Of a stretch of 64,000 nt of DNA, positions 8,415 through 17,582 are shown piece after piece; position 1 is the first letter of the stretch, and every line of letters begins with the position of its first letter. Position numbers and translations under genes: made by a program. The notes under the pieces are model-generated. The model made no database searches. It was not told the origin of the DNA and saw only the letters and a list, made by a program, of their open reading frames with translations. The stretch covers positions 806,001 through 870,000 of the forward strand of contig JARUPY010000398.1 of assembly GCA_029817715.1 (NCBI GenBank), written 5' to 3'. The stretch is from Melastoma dodecandrum. Taxonomy: Eukaryota > Streptophyta > Magnoliopsida > Myrtales > Melastomataceae.

Positions 8415-9575
8415 ATGCGTCTTAACCCTATCCCGAGCGCGATGCCGCAGCCTCCCGACTTCTCAGCCGAGACGGCCGGCGGCGCGACGCGCCTCACGCT
8501 CACCGGCAGCTGGACGATCGATGGCTCCAGCGCGCTCGAGAGCACGGCGCAGGCGCTGGGCGACGCGGGCACCGAGGCCGCCTCGACCGTCATCGACCTC
8601 TCGCATGTCGAGCGGCTCGACACCGCCGGCGCCTGGCTGATCGATCGTTCCCGCCGTACGCTCACCGCGCGGGGCGCGAGCGTGCACATCGAGAGGGCGA
8701 GGCCCGAACACCAGATCCTCCTCCAAGAGGTGGAGGGGCGCGAGGCGAGCGTGCCCGCGACCGGTCGGGGCTTTTCCTTCGTCGGCCTCCTCGCCGACAT
8801 CGGCGAATCCGTCGTGAGCTTCGGGCGCGACCTCTATGCGGGCGTCGCCTTTTTCGGCGAGCTGACCGTCTCCTTCGGCAAGCTCCTGCGCAATCCGCTG
8901 CGCTTCCGGCTCACCTCGCTCGTCTTCCACGTCGAGATGTTCGCCTTCCGCAGCGTGCCGATCATCGCGCTCATCAACTTCCTCGTCGGCGCGATCGTCG
9001 CGCAGCAGGGCATCTTCCAGCTGCGTCGGTTCGGCGCCGTCACCTTCACAGCCGATCTCATCGGCGTGCTCGTTCTGCGCGAGCTCGGCGTCCTGCTGAC
9101 CTCGATCATGATCGCGGGCCGGTCTGGTTCTGCGATCACGGCCGAGATCGGCTCGATGAAGATGCGCGAGGAGATCGACGCGCTGCAGGTCATCGGTCTG
9201 CGCGCGATGGACGTGCTCGTCGTGCCGCGCCTTCTCGCGCTCACGATCAGCCTGCCGATGCTCACCTTCGTCGCCGACATGGCGGCGATCTTCGGCGGCA
9301 TCGTCACGGGCTGGATATACGCAGGCATTACGCCGGAGGCCTTCCTGCACCGTCTGCAGGTGGCGATCGGCGGGCCAGCCTTCGCGGTCGGCATGATCAA
9401 GGCGCCCGTCATGGCGCTCATCATCGGCCTCATTGCCGCCGTGGAAGGTCTTAAGGTGGAGGGCTCGGCGGAGTCCCTTGGACGCCAGGTGACCGCGTCG
9501 GTCGTGAAGGCGATCTTCATGGTCATCGTCGCCGACGGTGTGTTCGCTATGGTCTTCGCCAGCATCCGCTTCTGA
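8415..9575 (+). CDS. mlaE: STAS-MlaE fusion permease of the MCE lipid transporter
   Basis: A 386-residue inner-membrane permease. Residues 10-100 form a STAS domain like the separate MlaB protein (VIDLSHVERLDTAGAWLI). The rest is the MlaE domain: SVPIIALINFLVGAIVAQQ, the GRSGSAITAEIGSMK loop and VEGLKVEGSAESLG near the C-terminus. With MlaF and MlaD it moves phospholipids between inner and outer membranes. The ATG at 8415 follows GGGG; an in-frame ATG at 8442 is equally possible and would remove nine residues. It heads an operon with mlaF and mlaD; the region upstream has several TTAAC words. Confidence 0.9.
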   Translation: MRLNPIPSAMPQPPDFSAETAGGATRLTLTGSWTIDGSSALESTAQALGDAGTEAASTVIDLSHVERLDTAGAWLIDRSRRTLTARGASVHIERARPEHQILLQEVEGREASVPATGRGFSFVGLLADIGESVVSFGRDLYAGVAFFGELTVSFGKLLRNPLRFRLTSLVFHVEMFAFRSVPIIALINFLVGAIVAQQGIFQLRRFGAVTFTADLIGVLVLRELGVLLTSIMIAGRSGSAITAEIGSMKMREEIDALQVIGLRAMDVLVVPRLLALTISLPMLTFVADMAAIFGGIVTGWIYAGITPEAFLHRLQVAIGGPAFAVGMIKAPVMALIIGLIAAVEGLKVEGSAESLGRQVTASVVKAIFMVIVADGVFAMVFASIRF

Positions 9576-10452
9576 GGAAAGGATCTTCTCCCTGTCGGAC
9601 GTCCTCCTCGATTTCGCCCCGGCCCGGTTCGATGCGCCGGAGACGCGCACCGCGGCGCCCGCCATCGGCGTGCGCGACCTCGTCGTCGGGTTCGGCGACA
9701 AGATCATCATGGATGGGCTCGATCTCGACGTGCGGGCAGGCGAAGTGCTCGGTTTCGTCGGCGGCTCGGGCATGGGCAAGTCCGTTCTGACGCGCACCAT
9801 CCTCGGGCTCGTGCCGAAGCGTGCCGGCTCGATCGCGGTGTTCGGTCAGGATCTCGACACGGTCACGAGCGCCGAGCGGACCGCTCTCGAGCGGCGTTTC
9901 GGCGTGATGTTCCAGCAGGGCGCGCTGCTCTCCGGCCTCACCGTCAAGCAGAATGTCCAGATCCCGATGCGCGAGCATCTGAAGATCTCGGGCGCGCTCA
10001 TGGACGAGCTGGCGATGCTCAAGATCGCGCTCGTTGGCCTGCCGGCGGATGCGGCCAACAAGCTGCCGTCCGAACTGTCGGGCGGCATGATCAAGCGCGC
10101 CGGGCTGGCGCGCGCGCTGGCGCTCGACCCCGAATTGCTGTTCCTCGACGAGCCCACCGCCGGGCTCGACCCGATCGGCGCGGCGGGCTTCGACGAGCTG
10201 ATCCGCAGCCTGAAGGAGACGCTGGGCCTCACCGTCTTCCTGATCACCCACGATCTCGACACGCTCTACGCGATCTGCGACCGGGTGGCGGTGATCGCCG
10301 ACAAGAAGGTGATCGCGGTCGGCACGATCGACGAGCTGATGACGTCCGACCACCCGTGGCTGCGCGCCTACTTCCACGGCACGCGGGCCAAGCGGTTCGG
10401 TCCGCAGGGTGCCGCGACGCGGTCCTCGTTGATCTCGCGCCCGCGGCGCTAG
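9538..10452 (+). CDS. mlaF: MlaF-type ABC transporter ATP-binding protein
   Basis: The ATPase that powers the MCE lipid transporter. Walker A is GGSGMGKSVL, the signature is ELSGGMIKRAGLARA, Walker B is LLFLDEPTAG and the H-loop is FLITHD. Start choice is awkward. The GTG at 9538 overlaps mlaE by 38 bases and gives 304 residues. A CTG at 9592 has GAGGAAAGG nine bases upstream and looks best placed but uses a rare start codon. A GTG at 9670 would trim to the ABC domain itself. The stop is nine bases before mlaD, so the three genes form one operon. Confidence 0.88.
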   Translation: MCSLWSSPASASEERIFSLSDVLLDFAPARFDAPETRTAAPAIGVRDLVVGFGDKIIMDGLDLDVRAGEVLGFVGGSGMGKSVLTRTILGLVPKRAGSIAVFGQDLDTVTSAERTALERRFGVMFQQGALLSGLTVKQNVQIPMREHLKISGALMDELAMLKIALVGLPADAANKLPSELSGGMIKRAGLARALALDPELLFLDEPTAGLDPIGAAGFDELIRSLKETLGLTVFLITHDLDTLYAICDRVAVIADKKVIAVGTIDELMTSDHPWLRAYFHGTRAKRFGPQGAATRSSLISRPRR

Positions 10453-10461
10453 GGGCCCCCT

Positions 10462-11502
10462 ATGGAAACGCGCGCGAACTACGCCGTCATCGGCGCCTTC
10501 ACTCTGGCCATCGTAGGGTGTGCGCTGGCCTTCGTCTTCTGGTTCTCCGGATCGCAGAAGCCGCTCGGCACGCACATCTACAAGATCGTGTTCGACGGCT
10601 CGATCTCGGGCCTCGCGACGGGCAATGCGGTGCTCTTCAACGGCGTCCGCGTCGGCGAGGTTACGACGATCGATCTGATGCCTGAGGACCCTTCCAAGGT
10701 CTTCGCGTTGATCTCCGTCGATGCCCGGGTCCCCGTGCGCACCGACACGAAGGCGGAGCTCGAATATACCGGGCTCACCGGCAGCGCTTCGGTGGGGCTC
10801 AGCGGCGAGAGTTCGTCCGCGCCCGCGCTCCAGACGACGGCCGCCGCACCGGGGGTCATCTATGCCGAGAAGTCCGGGCTACAGGACCTGATGCAGACGG
10901 CCAAGAGCGTCGCGCAGCGCGCCAACGTCATCCTCGACAAGGGCGACAAGCTGATCACGGAGACGAGCCCGCAGATCAAGGCGTCGGTCGCCAACCTGCA
11001 GAAGTTCTCCGACGCGCTTGCCTCGAACTCGGACGGTCTGCGCGACTTTATGAGCTCGATGGCGGAGGTCGGCAAATCGATCAAGCCGCTCGCCGCCAAG
11101 CTCCAGACGCTCGCCGGCGACACGGACAACGTCGTCAAGGCTGTCGATCCGGCGCAGGTGAAGCAGATGCTTGCCGATTATGCCGGCACGGCGGCGAAGC
11201 TGAACGCGGCCGCAGGCAAGGTCGACGGTGTGCTGACGAACCTGAACGGCTTTCTCGCGACGACCGACAACAAAGGCGTCTTCGAGCAGGTCGCGGACGC
11301 CGCCAAGAGCTTCAAGCGCCTCTCCGACAACACCGATGCGCGCAGCCGCGAGATGTTCGCGAACCTGACGCGCTTCTCGCGCGACGGGCTGAAGCAGTAC
11401 CAGGGCCTCGCCGAGGACGGCCGCACGGCGGTCGCGGAGGTGACGCGTCTCATCAAGTCGATCGAGGCGAACCCGCAGCAGTTCCTGTTCGGCAAGAAGT
11501 AG
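10462..11502 (+). CDS. mlaD: MlaD-family MCE protein
   Basis: A 346-residue periplasmic protein anchored by one N-terminal helix (about residues 8-28). The MCE domain (about 38-118) includes FDGSISGLATGNAVLFNGVR, which has the family's hydrophobic turn. A long alpha-helical region follows to the C-terminus, typical of MCE proteins that form hexameric lipid-conducting tubes or rings. It is the last gene of the mla operon: the auxiliary lipoprotein often found fourth in such alphaproteobacterial operons is absent, and a hairpin at 11537 lies downstream. Confidence 0.9.
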   Translation: METRANYAVIGAFTLAIVGCALAFVFWFSGSQKPLGTHIYKIVFDGSISGLATGNAVLFNGVRVGEVTTIDLMPEDPSKVFALISVDARVPVRTDTKAELEYTGLTGSASVGLSGESSSAPALQTTAAAPGVIYAEKSGLQDLMQTAKSVAQRANVILDKGDKLITETSPQIKASVANLQKFSDALASNSDGLRDFMSSMAEVGKSIKPLAAKLQTLAGDTDNVVKAVDPAQVKQMLADYAGTAAKLNAAAGKVDGVLTNLNGFLATTDNKGVFEQVADAAKSFKRLSDNTDARSREMFANLTRFSRDGLKQYQGLAEDGRTAVAEVTRLIKSIEANPQQFLFGKK

Positions 11503-11536
11503 GGTCGCGCCCGCGCGGCCGCCGGCACGTAACGAA

Positions 11537-11565
11537 GAGGCCACCCGGGTGTGCCAGGTGGCCTC
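11537..11565. terminator. hairpin between convergent mlaD and fghA
   Basis: GAGGCCACC pairs with GGTGGCCTC over nine bases, with an 11-base loop. It lies between the converging mlaD and fghA stops. On the plus strand it is followed by a short T-poor tail (gtcttt), so termination is plausible but not classical. Confidence 0.6.
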
Positions 11566-11594
11566 GACGTCTTTCGCCCGATGCCAAGAGGAAC

Positions 11595-12437
11595 CTAGCC
11601 GCCCAGCACCTTCATGTGGTGGGTGAAATGGTCCTCCATGAAGGTCTGCATCGTGTAGTAGGAGTGGTCGTAGCCCTCCTGCATGCGCAGGACGAGCGGC
11701 TGCCCGGCCGCCTTGCAGGCCTCCTCGAAGATCTGCGGGCGTAGCTGCTCCTCGAGGAACTGATCCGCCGTGCCCTGATCGATCAGGATGTGCGAGGTCG
11801 TCTTGCCCGCCTTCACGAGCTCGGTCGCGTCCCACGCCTTCCAGGCCTCGCGGTCCTGGCCGAGGTAGTTGCCGAGCGCCTTGTGTCCCCACGGCACCTG
11901 AGACGGCGCAACGATCGGTGCGAAGGCCGAGACCGACTTGAAGCGGTCGGGGTTGCGCAGCGCGGTGATCAGCGCGCCGTGGCCGCCCATCGAGTGGCCG
12001 AAGATCCCCCATTTCGAGACGGGGAAGTGCTCGTCGATCAGCGCCGGCAGCTCCTTGGCGACGTAATCGCCCATCTGGTAGCCGTTCTTCCACGGCTCCT
12101 GGGTCGCGTTCACGTAGAAGCCGGCGGCGATGCCGAAGTCGTACTTCTCGTCGTCGCCGGGGTAGCGCTTGTCGCGCGGGGACGTATCCGGCGCGACGAG
12201 GATGATGCCGTGCCGGGCGGCGAGGCGCTGCGCGCCGCCCTTGATGATGAAGGTCGTGTGGTCGCAGGTGAGGCCGGCGAGATAGAGCAGGGCCGGCACC
12301 TTGGACCCGCCCTTGGCCTGCGGCGGGACATACACCGTGAAGTTCATCGGGCCGCCGATGACCGACGACTCGTGCTTGTAGAAGGTGTTGTCGCCGCCGA
12401 AGCAGACGTGGCTGCCGGTTTTTTCCGGAGCGGACAT
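11595..12437 (-). CDS. fghA: S-formylglutathione hydrolase
   Basis: A 280-residue esterase D family enzyme that hydrolyses S-formylglutathione to formate and glutathione. The nucleophile is Ser149 in IFGHSMGGHGA; LYLAGLTCDHTTFI is the oxyanion-hole region, and the Asp and His are in DQGTADQFL and GYDHSYY. Length and all motifs are normal. Its ATG shares one base with the TGA stop of the upstream dehydrogenase (TGATG), so the two steps of formaldehyde oxidation are encoded as a coupled pair. Confidence 0.96.
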   Translation of the reverse strand: MSAPEKTGSHVCFGGDNTFYKHESSVIGGPMNFTVYVPPQAKGGSKVPALLYLAGLTCDHTTFIIKGGAQRLAARHGIILVAPDTSPRDKRYPGDDEKYDFGIAAGFYVNATQEPWKNGYQMGDYVAKELPALIDEHFPVSKWGIFGHSMGGHGALITALRNPDRFKSVSAFAPIVAPSQVPWGHKALGNYLGQDREAWKAWDATELVKAGKTTSHILIDQGTADQFLEEQLRPQIFEEACKAAGQPLVLRMQEGYDHSYYTMQTFMEDHFTHHMKVLGG

Positions 12438-12541
12438 CAGTACTTCACCACCGTGCGGATGCCCTTGCCCTCGTGCATCGCATGGAAGCCGTCGTTGATC
12501 TTCTCGAGCGGGATGATGTCGGTGATCAGGTCGTCGATGTT

Positions 12542-12572
<31 letters not shown>

Positions 12573-12596
12573 CGCGGCACGTCCGTGCGGCCGCGC

Positions 12597-12652
<56 letters not shown>

Positions 12653-12931
12653 CGTCGCGATCTCGGCACCCGCCGGGGCGACGCCGATGATGATCGAGGT
12701 GCCCCAGCCCTTGTGGCAGGCCTCGAGCGCGGTGCGCATGACCTTGACGTTGCCGGTGCAGTCGAACGTGTAGTCCGCGCCGCCCTTCGTCAGCTCGACC
12801 AGATGGCCGACCATGTCGCCGCTGACCTTCGTCGGGTTGACGAAGTCGGGCATGCCGAACTGGCGGGCGATGTTGGCCTTCGATTCGTTGATGTCGACGC
12901 CGACGATCTGCTCGGCGCCGATCATCCGCAG

Positions 12932-12976
<45 letters not shown>

Positions 12977-13546
12977 CGCGCGGCAGCCGTATTCCGCCTT
13001 GGCGGTGAAGATCACCGCGCCGATGCCGGTCGTCACGCCGCAGCCGATGTAGCAGATCTTGTCGAAGGGGGCGTCCTCACGCACCTTGGCCAGCGCGATC
13101 GCGGGCAGGACCGTGAAGTTCGGGAAGGTCGAGCAGCCCATGTAGTGGTAGATCGGCTTGCCCTGGTAGGAGAAGCGGCTCGTGCCGTCCGGCATCACGC
13201 CCTTGCCCTGGGTGGCGCGCACGCGCTGGCAGAGGTTGGTCTTCTGCGACAGACAATAGTCGCACTCGCGGCACTCGGCCGTGTAGAGCGGAATGACGTG
13301 GTCGCCCTTCTTGAGCGAGGTGACGCCCGGGCCGACCTCGACGACGACGCCCGCGCCCTCGTGGCCGAGAATCGAGGGGAAGATGCCTTCCGAGTCCTGG
13401 CCGGACATCGTGTAGGCGTCGGTGTGGCAAAGGCCGGTGGCCTTGATCTCGACGAGAACTTCGCCGTGCTTCGGCCCCTCGAGGTCGACCTCGACGATCT
13501 CCAGATCCTTCTTGGCCTCGAAGGCGACGGCTGCGCGGGTCTTCAT
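12437..13546 (-). CDS. frmA: S-(hydroxymethyl)glutathione dehydrogenase / class III alcohol dehydrogenase
   Basis: A 369-residue zinc-dependent dehydrogenase that oxidises the formaldehyde-glutathione adduct with NAD+. GLCHTDAYTMSG and GHEGAGVVVEVG hold catalytic zinc ligands, the structural zinc site is in CRECDYCLSQKTNLC, and VFGLGGIGLNVIQG is the Rossmann loop. Length is that of class III ADH. It is first in the frmA-fghA operon, and GGAGTG lies just before the ATG. The pair fits an organism that meets formaldehyde from methanol or methylated compounds, but it is also widespread in non-methylotrophs. Confidence 0.96.
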
Positions 13547-13742
13547 CTTGGAGCACTCCCTGGTGTCGAGTTTGGCCCGTCCCTACACAGGTTTAGGTCG
13601 GGGGGCTAGGGCGGCCCGGCGCAATTTTTTTCACGTCCGGCGGCGTTCGAGTTTGCGCGCGCAACGCCCTCCCGGCGCCGCCCGACCGGAACTGGCAGCC
13701 GCGGCCACGCTTGACGTGTCGGGATCGGAGGGATGGAGCGGG

Positions 13743-14681
13743 ATGGCGGAAAGTACGCAGGCGATCGTCACCGCCGCGGGGGCCAATCTGGCGATCGCGG
13801 CCGCGAAATTCATCGGCGCGGCGCTGACCGGCAGTTCTGCGATGTTCTCCGAAGGCGCCCACTCGGTCGTGGACACGGCCAACCAGGCGCTGCTCCTCGT
13901 CGGGCTGAAGCGGTCCGAGCGCCCGCCCGATGCGCGCCATCCCTTCGGCTACGGGCGCGAGATCTACTTCTGGTCCTTCGTCGTCTCGCTGCTGATCTTC
14001 CTCGCGGGCGGTCTCTATTCGCTCTGGGAGGGCGTCCACAAGGTCGCGCACCCCGAGCCCGAGGGCGACGTCGTCCTCTTCGGGGCGCCGGTGCCCGGCG
14101 TCGCGATCAACATGACGATCCTCGTCTTCGCGATCGCCGTCGAGGGCTATTCCTTCCTCATCGCGTATCGGGCGCTGGCGCGTGGCGGCGGCTCGCCTCT
14201 GCGCGCCGTGCGCCGCAGCAAGGACCCCAGCCTCTTCGTCGTCGTCGTCGAGGACCTCGCCGCCGTCAGCGGCCTTATCATCGCGCTGGCGGGCGTCGGG
14301 CTGGCGCATGTGCTCGACCTGCCGGCCCTCGACGGCGTCGCCTCCCTCGCGATCGGCGTCGTGCTGATCGCGATGTCTGCCTTCCTGATGGTGGAGACGC
14401 ACGGGCGGCTCATCGGCGAGGCGGCCGATCCGAGCGTCGTCGAAGCGATCCGCGAGGTCGTGCGCGGGGAGCCGTCGGTGCGCTACCTGAACGAGGTGCT
14501 CACCCAGCATCTCGGGCCGACCGACATCCTCGTGAACATCAGCCTCGATGTCGACAACGACATCACCGGCGGGGCGGTGGAATCGCTCGTCGGGCGGCTC
14601 GACCGGCAGGTGAAAGAGCGCCTGCCGCACGTGCGGCGCGTCTTCATCGAGATCGAGAAGCAGCCGGAGAGTGTCGCCTGA
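13743..14681 (+). CDS. cation diffusion facilitator family transporter
   Basis: A 312-residue divalent-metal exporter of the CDF family with about six membrane helices and a cytoplasmic C-terminal domain. SSAMFSEGAHSVVDTANQAL in the second helix contains the HxxxD metal-site pattern, and RHPFGYGREIYFWSF is the conserved loop after it. The fifth-helix site lies near VVEDLAAVSGL, where the pattern is less standard, so Zn, Fe or Mn specificity cannot be told. The ATG at 13743 has GGAGCGGG directly upstream; the frame is open further upstream but that stretch is Arg/Ala-rich non-coding translation. Confidence 0.88.
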   Translation: MAESTQAIVTAAGANLAIAAAKFIGAALTGSSAMFSEGAHSVVDTANQALLLVGLKRSERPPDARHPFGYGREIYFWSFVVSLLIFLAGGLYSLWEGVHKVAHPEPEGDVVLFGAPVPGVAINMTILVFAIAVEGYSFLIAYRALARGGGSPLRAVRRSKDPSLFVVVVEDLAAVSGLIIALAGVGLAHVLDLPALDGVASLAIGVVLIAMSAFLMVETHGRLIGEAADPSVVEAIREVVRGEPSVRYLNEVLTQHLGPTDILVNISLDVDNDITGGAVESLVGRLDRQVKERLPHVRRVFIEIEKQPESVA

Positions 14682-14755
14682 GGCGCCGCGCCCGCGTTGT
14701 CTCGCGTCGGGCGAGCCGCTAAAGCGGAGATCCCTCCGTCTGACCCCGACCCGCG

Positions 14756-15511
14756 ATGAACCTCGAAGCCCTCATTTTCGACGTCGACGGCACGCTCGCC
14801 GAAACCGAGGAGCTCCACCGCCAATCCTTCAACCAGGCCTTCGAGGCCCACAAGCTCGACTGGCACTGGGACCCCGAGCTCTACGGCGACCTCCTGCAGA
14901 CGACGGGCGGCAAGGAGCGCATCGTCAATTACGTGCGCACGCACCGCCCGGACGAAGAGGCGGCGCTCGAGAAGCTGCGCGAGATCCACCGTGTGAAGAC
15001 ACGCGGCTACGGCGAGATGCTGGCCAAGGGCGCCTTGAAGCTGCGGCCGGGCGTCGAGCGCTTGGTCGACGAGGCGCGCGAGGCCGGGCTGAAGCTTGCG
15101 ATCGCCACGACCTCGACGCCGCAGAACGTCAAGGCCTTGCTGACCGCGACGCTCGGGCCGGACGGGCCGAGCTGGTTCGCGATCACCGCCGGCGACGTCG
15201 TCGGGCCGAAGAAGCCGCATCCGGCGGTCTATTACGAGGCCCTCGAGGCGCTGAATGTCGGCCCCGCCCATGCCATCGCCTTCGAGGATTCCGAGAACGG
15301 GCTGCGCGCCGCGCGCACGGCCGGCATTACGGTCGTCGCGACGCCGAGCCTCTACCTGACGCGCGAGGATCTCTCGAGCGCCGCTTCGGTGGTCTCGAAC
15401 CTCGGCGAGCCGGACAAGCCCATGCGCCAGATGGACGGCTGGACCTTTCCGCGCTCCTACGTCGACGTCGACGGCCTGCGCGAGCTGCTCCACGCGCGGG
15501 GCCGTTGCTGA
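14756..15511 (+). CDS. HAD-superfamily phosphatase, CbbY/beta-phosphoglucomutase-like
   Basis: A 251-residue cytoplasmic phosphohydrolase. Motif I is IFDVDGTLAETEELH (nucleophile in DVDGT), motif II is IATTSTPQN, and motifs III/IV are KKPHPAVY and FEDSENGLRAA. The helical cap after motif I places it in the CbbY group, which includes xylulose-1,5-bisphosphate phosphatases that protect Rubisco, but many members have other sugar-phosphate substrates. No Calvin-cycle genes are in the window. It follows the CDF gene by about 75 bases on the same strand. Confidence 0.88.
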   Translation: MNLEALIFDVDGTLAETEELHRQSFNQAFEAHKLDWHWDPELYGDLLQTTGGKERIVNYVRTHRPDEEAALEKLREIHRVKTRGYGEMLAKGALKLRPGVERLVDEAREAGLKLAIATTSTPQNVKALLTATLGPDGPSWFAITAGDVVGPKKPHPAVYYEALEALNVGPAHAIAFEDSENGLRAARTAGITVVATPSLYLTREDLSSAASVVSNLGEPDKPMRQMDGWTFPRSYVDVDGLRELLHARGRC

Positions 15512-15538
15512 TTTCTTCCCGTCGCGGGAGCGAGCGCC

Positions 15539-16450
15539 CTACAGGCCCAGCTCCTCCGGCCGCGCCGGCCGCATCCCGTCCTTGCTTATCAGGAAGATCT
15601 CGTCGCTCAGCGGATGCGGTTCTTGGTCGAACGCAGTGTGCACCCGCTCGAGGTTTTCCGCGCAAGCGGAGGAGGTCGGCGACCATGCCAGGAAAGATTC
15701 GCGGGCCGGGACCGCGGCGAGCACCGGCGCGCCGAGAATTTGGAAGATGCGATCGTGCATGCTGGGCAAAAGGATGCGCGAGGACGCGTAGCCCGCGCCG
15801 TCCGCCATCATCGCCACGATCGGCTTGCCGTGCTCCGACTCGACACCGATGGCCACCTCGTCCGTCGTCGTGTCGAGGTTGGCGAGTGCGGCGCGATGGA
15901 CATCCTCGATCCCGACACACCAACGCGCGAACTTGCGCTGTGCGACGTAAAGCATTTTCGGCCCCATATCGAGCACATAGCCGATCCGGAGGTCCGACGA
16001 GAACGTTTTCGAGATGAGCCCGCCGCGCTCGATCAAGACTGCGGGCTGGAGGACCGGTCGCAGGAGCGGTTTGGCAAATCGCCAATCCGTCATTTTCCCG
16101 ATCTCGGCCTCCATCGCGGATGTCGCGCTCGGAGAGGACATGTCGAGCCAACCCGCGATCGCCTCCGCGCGCTCCCTTGCCGGAAGCTGCCCGATCATCT
16201 TGTACGTGTCATGGACGTCGAAGAGGTGTTCGCCCCACTCGATCTCGCTGCTTCCGCGCGGCTTGGGAGGCGCCGCCGGATAGAGCTGGCGTCCCGAGGC
16301 GATGATCTCGTCGCGGAATGAACGGACGTCCGCTTCGGACGGTTCGGCGCCGGCGGAACGGATCGAGAGCCCACAGAGCAACAAGCCGGATACGACAGCG
16401 CGGCGGTTTGGGTAGAAACCATTTCTGTCGCGCGTTTTAAAGTCGATCAT
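15539..16450 (-). CDS. exported DUF1444 family protein
   Basis: A 303-residue protein with a signal sequence (NRRAVVSGLLLCGLSIRSAGA, about residues 15-35) that resembles a Tat or Sec signal, followed by a DUF1444/YtpQ-like domain. Visible features are YVLDMGPKMLYVAQRKFARW and AYR-less but otherwise typical alternating segments up to DEIFLISKDGMRPARPEELG. The family has no known activity. It stands alone between the HAD gene (convergent) and the palindromic repeat, and has no operon partner. The ATG at 16450 gives a good signal peptide. Confidence 0.65.
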   Translation of the reverse strand: MIDFKTRDRNGFYPNRRAVVSGLLLCGLSIRSAGAEPSEADVRSFRDEIIASGRQLYPAAPPKPRGSSEIEWGEHLFDVHDTYKMIGQLPARERAEAIAGWLDMSSPSATSAMEAEIGKMTDWRFAKPLLRPVLQPAVLIERGGLISKTFSSDLRIGYVLDMGPKMLYVAQRKFARWCVGIEDVHRAALANLDTTTDEVAIGVESEHGKPIVAMMADGAGYASSRILLPSMHDRIFQILGAPVLAAVPARESFLAWSPTSSACAENLERVHTAFDQEPHPLSDEIFLISKDGMRPARPEELGL

Positions 16451-16545
16451 GGAAAATCACGCAATACGAAGCACTGATGGAATGGAGCACCTACAATGGA
16501 CGCTGTCAAACAATCGCGAGTTGTATTACTGCAAGATCATTGTAT

Positions 16546-16634
16546 CCGTCATTACGAGCGCAGCGAGGCAATCCAGGGGCACCATTCTGGGTCCAGCGGC
16601 TCCTGGATTGCTTCGCTGCGCTCGCAAGGACGCA
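16546..16634. repeat. REP-like dispersed palindromic element
   Basis: Left arm GTCATTACGAGCGCAGCG and AGGCAATCCAGG pairs with the right arm CCTGGATTGCTTCGCTGCGC and TCGCAAGGAC, with few mismatches and a spacer of about 17 bases. This GTCATTGCGAGC...GCAATCC pattern is a well-known intergenic repeat of alphaproteobacteria. It lies between the DUF1444 gene and the crotonase. A degenerate left half occurs at 52589-52619. Confidence 0.85.
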
Positions 16635-16674
16635 AACATCGCGTAACATTGGAGAAGGGACCAAGAGGCGGGGC

Positions 16675-17445
16675 ATGAGCGAAGACGTCATCGTCACGCG
16701 GCACGAGGGGATCGTGACGGCAACCCTCAACAGGCCGCGGGCGCGCAACGCGCTGACCTATGCGATGTACGATCGCCTCGCCGCGCTCTGCCGCGAGATC
16801 GATGCGGATGGCGAGACGCGCGCCCTCGTGATCACCGGTGCCGGCGGCGAGGCCTTCGCGGCGGGCACGGATATCGCGCAGTTCGAGGCGCTGCGGACGC
16901 AGGCGGATTCGCTCGCCTACGAGGCACGGATCGAATCGGTGCTGCTCGCGCTCGAGGGCTGCCGCGTGCCGACGATCGCCGCGCTGGCCGGCGCCTGCAC
17001 GGGGGGAGGTGCGATGATCGCGGCCTGCTGCGATTTGCGCATCGCCGCCGAGACGCTGCGTTTCGGCTTCCCGATCGCGCGCACGCTCGGCAATTGCCTT
17101 TCCTCGCAGAACCTTGCCCGCCTCGTCGCGCTGCTCGGCGAGCCGCGGGTCACCGCGATGATCTTCACCGCGCGCCTCATGAGCGCGCGGGAGGCGCAGG
17201 CGGCGGGGCTCGTCCTCGACGTCGTCGCGCCCGAGGCGCTCGCGGAGCGGGCCGCGGCGCTGGCGACCGAGGTGGCGGCCCACGCGCCGCTGACGCTGCG
17301 CACGACCAGGCAGGCGCTCGCCCGCATCCGGCCGGCGGTCACCGGGGCCGACGACCTCGTCGTCGCCTGCTACACGAGCGCCGACTTCCGCGAGGGAGTC
17401 GCCGCCTTCAACGCGCGCCGCAAGCCCGTCTGGCAGGGACGCTGA
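16675..17445 (+). CDS. enoyl-CoA hydratase/isomerase family protein lacking both catalytic glutamates
   Basis: A 256-residue crotonase-fold protein. ATLNRPRARNALTYAMYD, the oxyanion segment GEAFAAGTDIAQF and ACTGGGAMIAACCDLRIA are clear. By alignment with rat mitochondrial hydratase, the Glu144 position is Met (GGGAMI) and the Glu164 position, in the FGFPIARTLG segment, is not acidic. A classical syn-hydration is therefore unlikely; another CoA reaction of the superfamily (isomerase, hydrolase, decarboxylase) is more probable. ATG 16675 follows AAGAGGCGGGG. It stands alone rather than in a beta-oxidation operon. Confidence 0.88.
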   Translation: MSEDVIVTRHEGIVTATLNRPRARNALTYAMYDRLAALCREIDADGETRALVITGAGGEAFAAGTDIAQFEALRTQADSLAYEARIESVLLALEGCRVPTIAALAGACTGGGAMIAACCDLRIAAETLRFGFPIARTLGNCLSSQNLARLVALLGEPRVTAMIFTARLMSAREAQAAGLVLDVVAPEALAERAAALATEVAAHAPLTLRTTRQALARIRPAVTGADDLVVACYTSADFREGVAAFNARRKPVWQGR

Positions 17446-17582
17446 GGGCGAATGCCCTTCTTCTCCTCCGCGCGATGTCGCCGCCGCGAACCGGCGGATG
17501 AAAACGGCGTTGACGGCGTACGGGGTTTGACAGCTCAATGCGCGCGAGCGAGGCGCGAGCTGCGTTCTGCAAGGGAGGAGAC

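Noticed and set aside
16546..16634. Insertion sequence remnant or riboswitch before the crotonase
   Set aside because: The pattern is that of a known class of short dispersed palindromes; no transposase text or ligand-type architecture is present.
17446..17460. Terminator after the crotonase (AGGGC-GAAT-GCCCT)
   Set aside because: The stem is only five pairs and the tail is C-rich; too weak to call.
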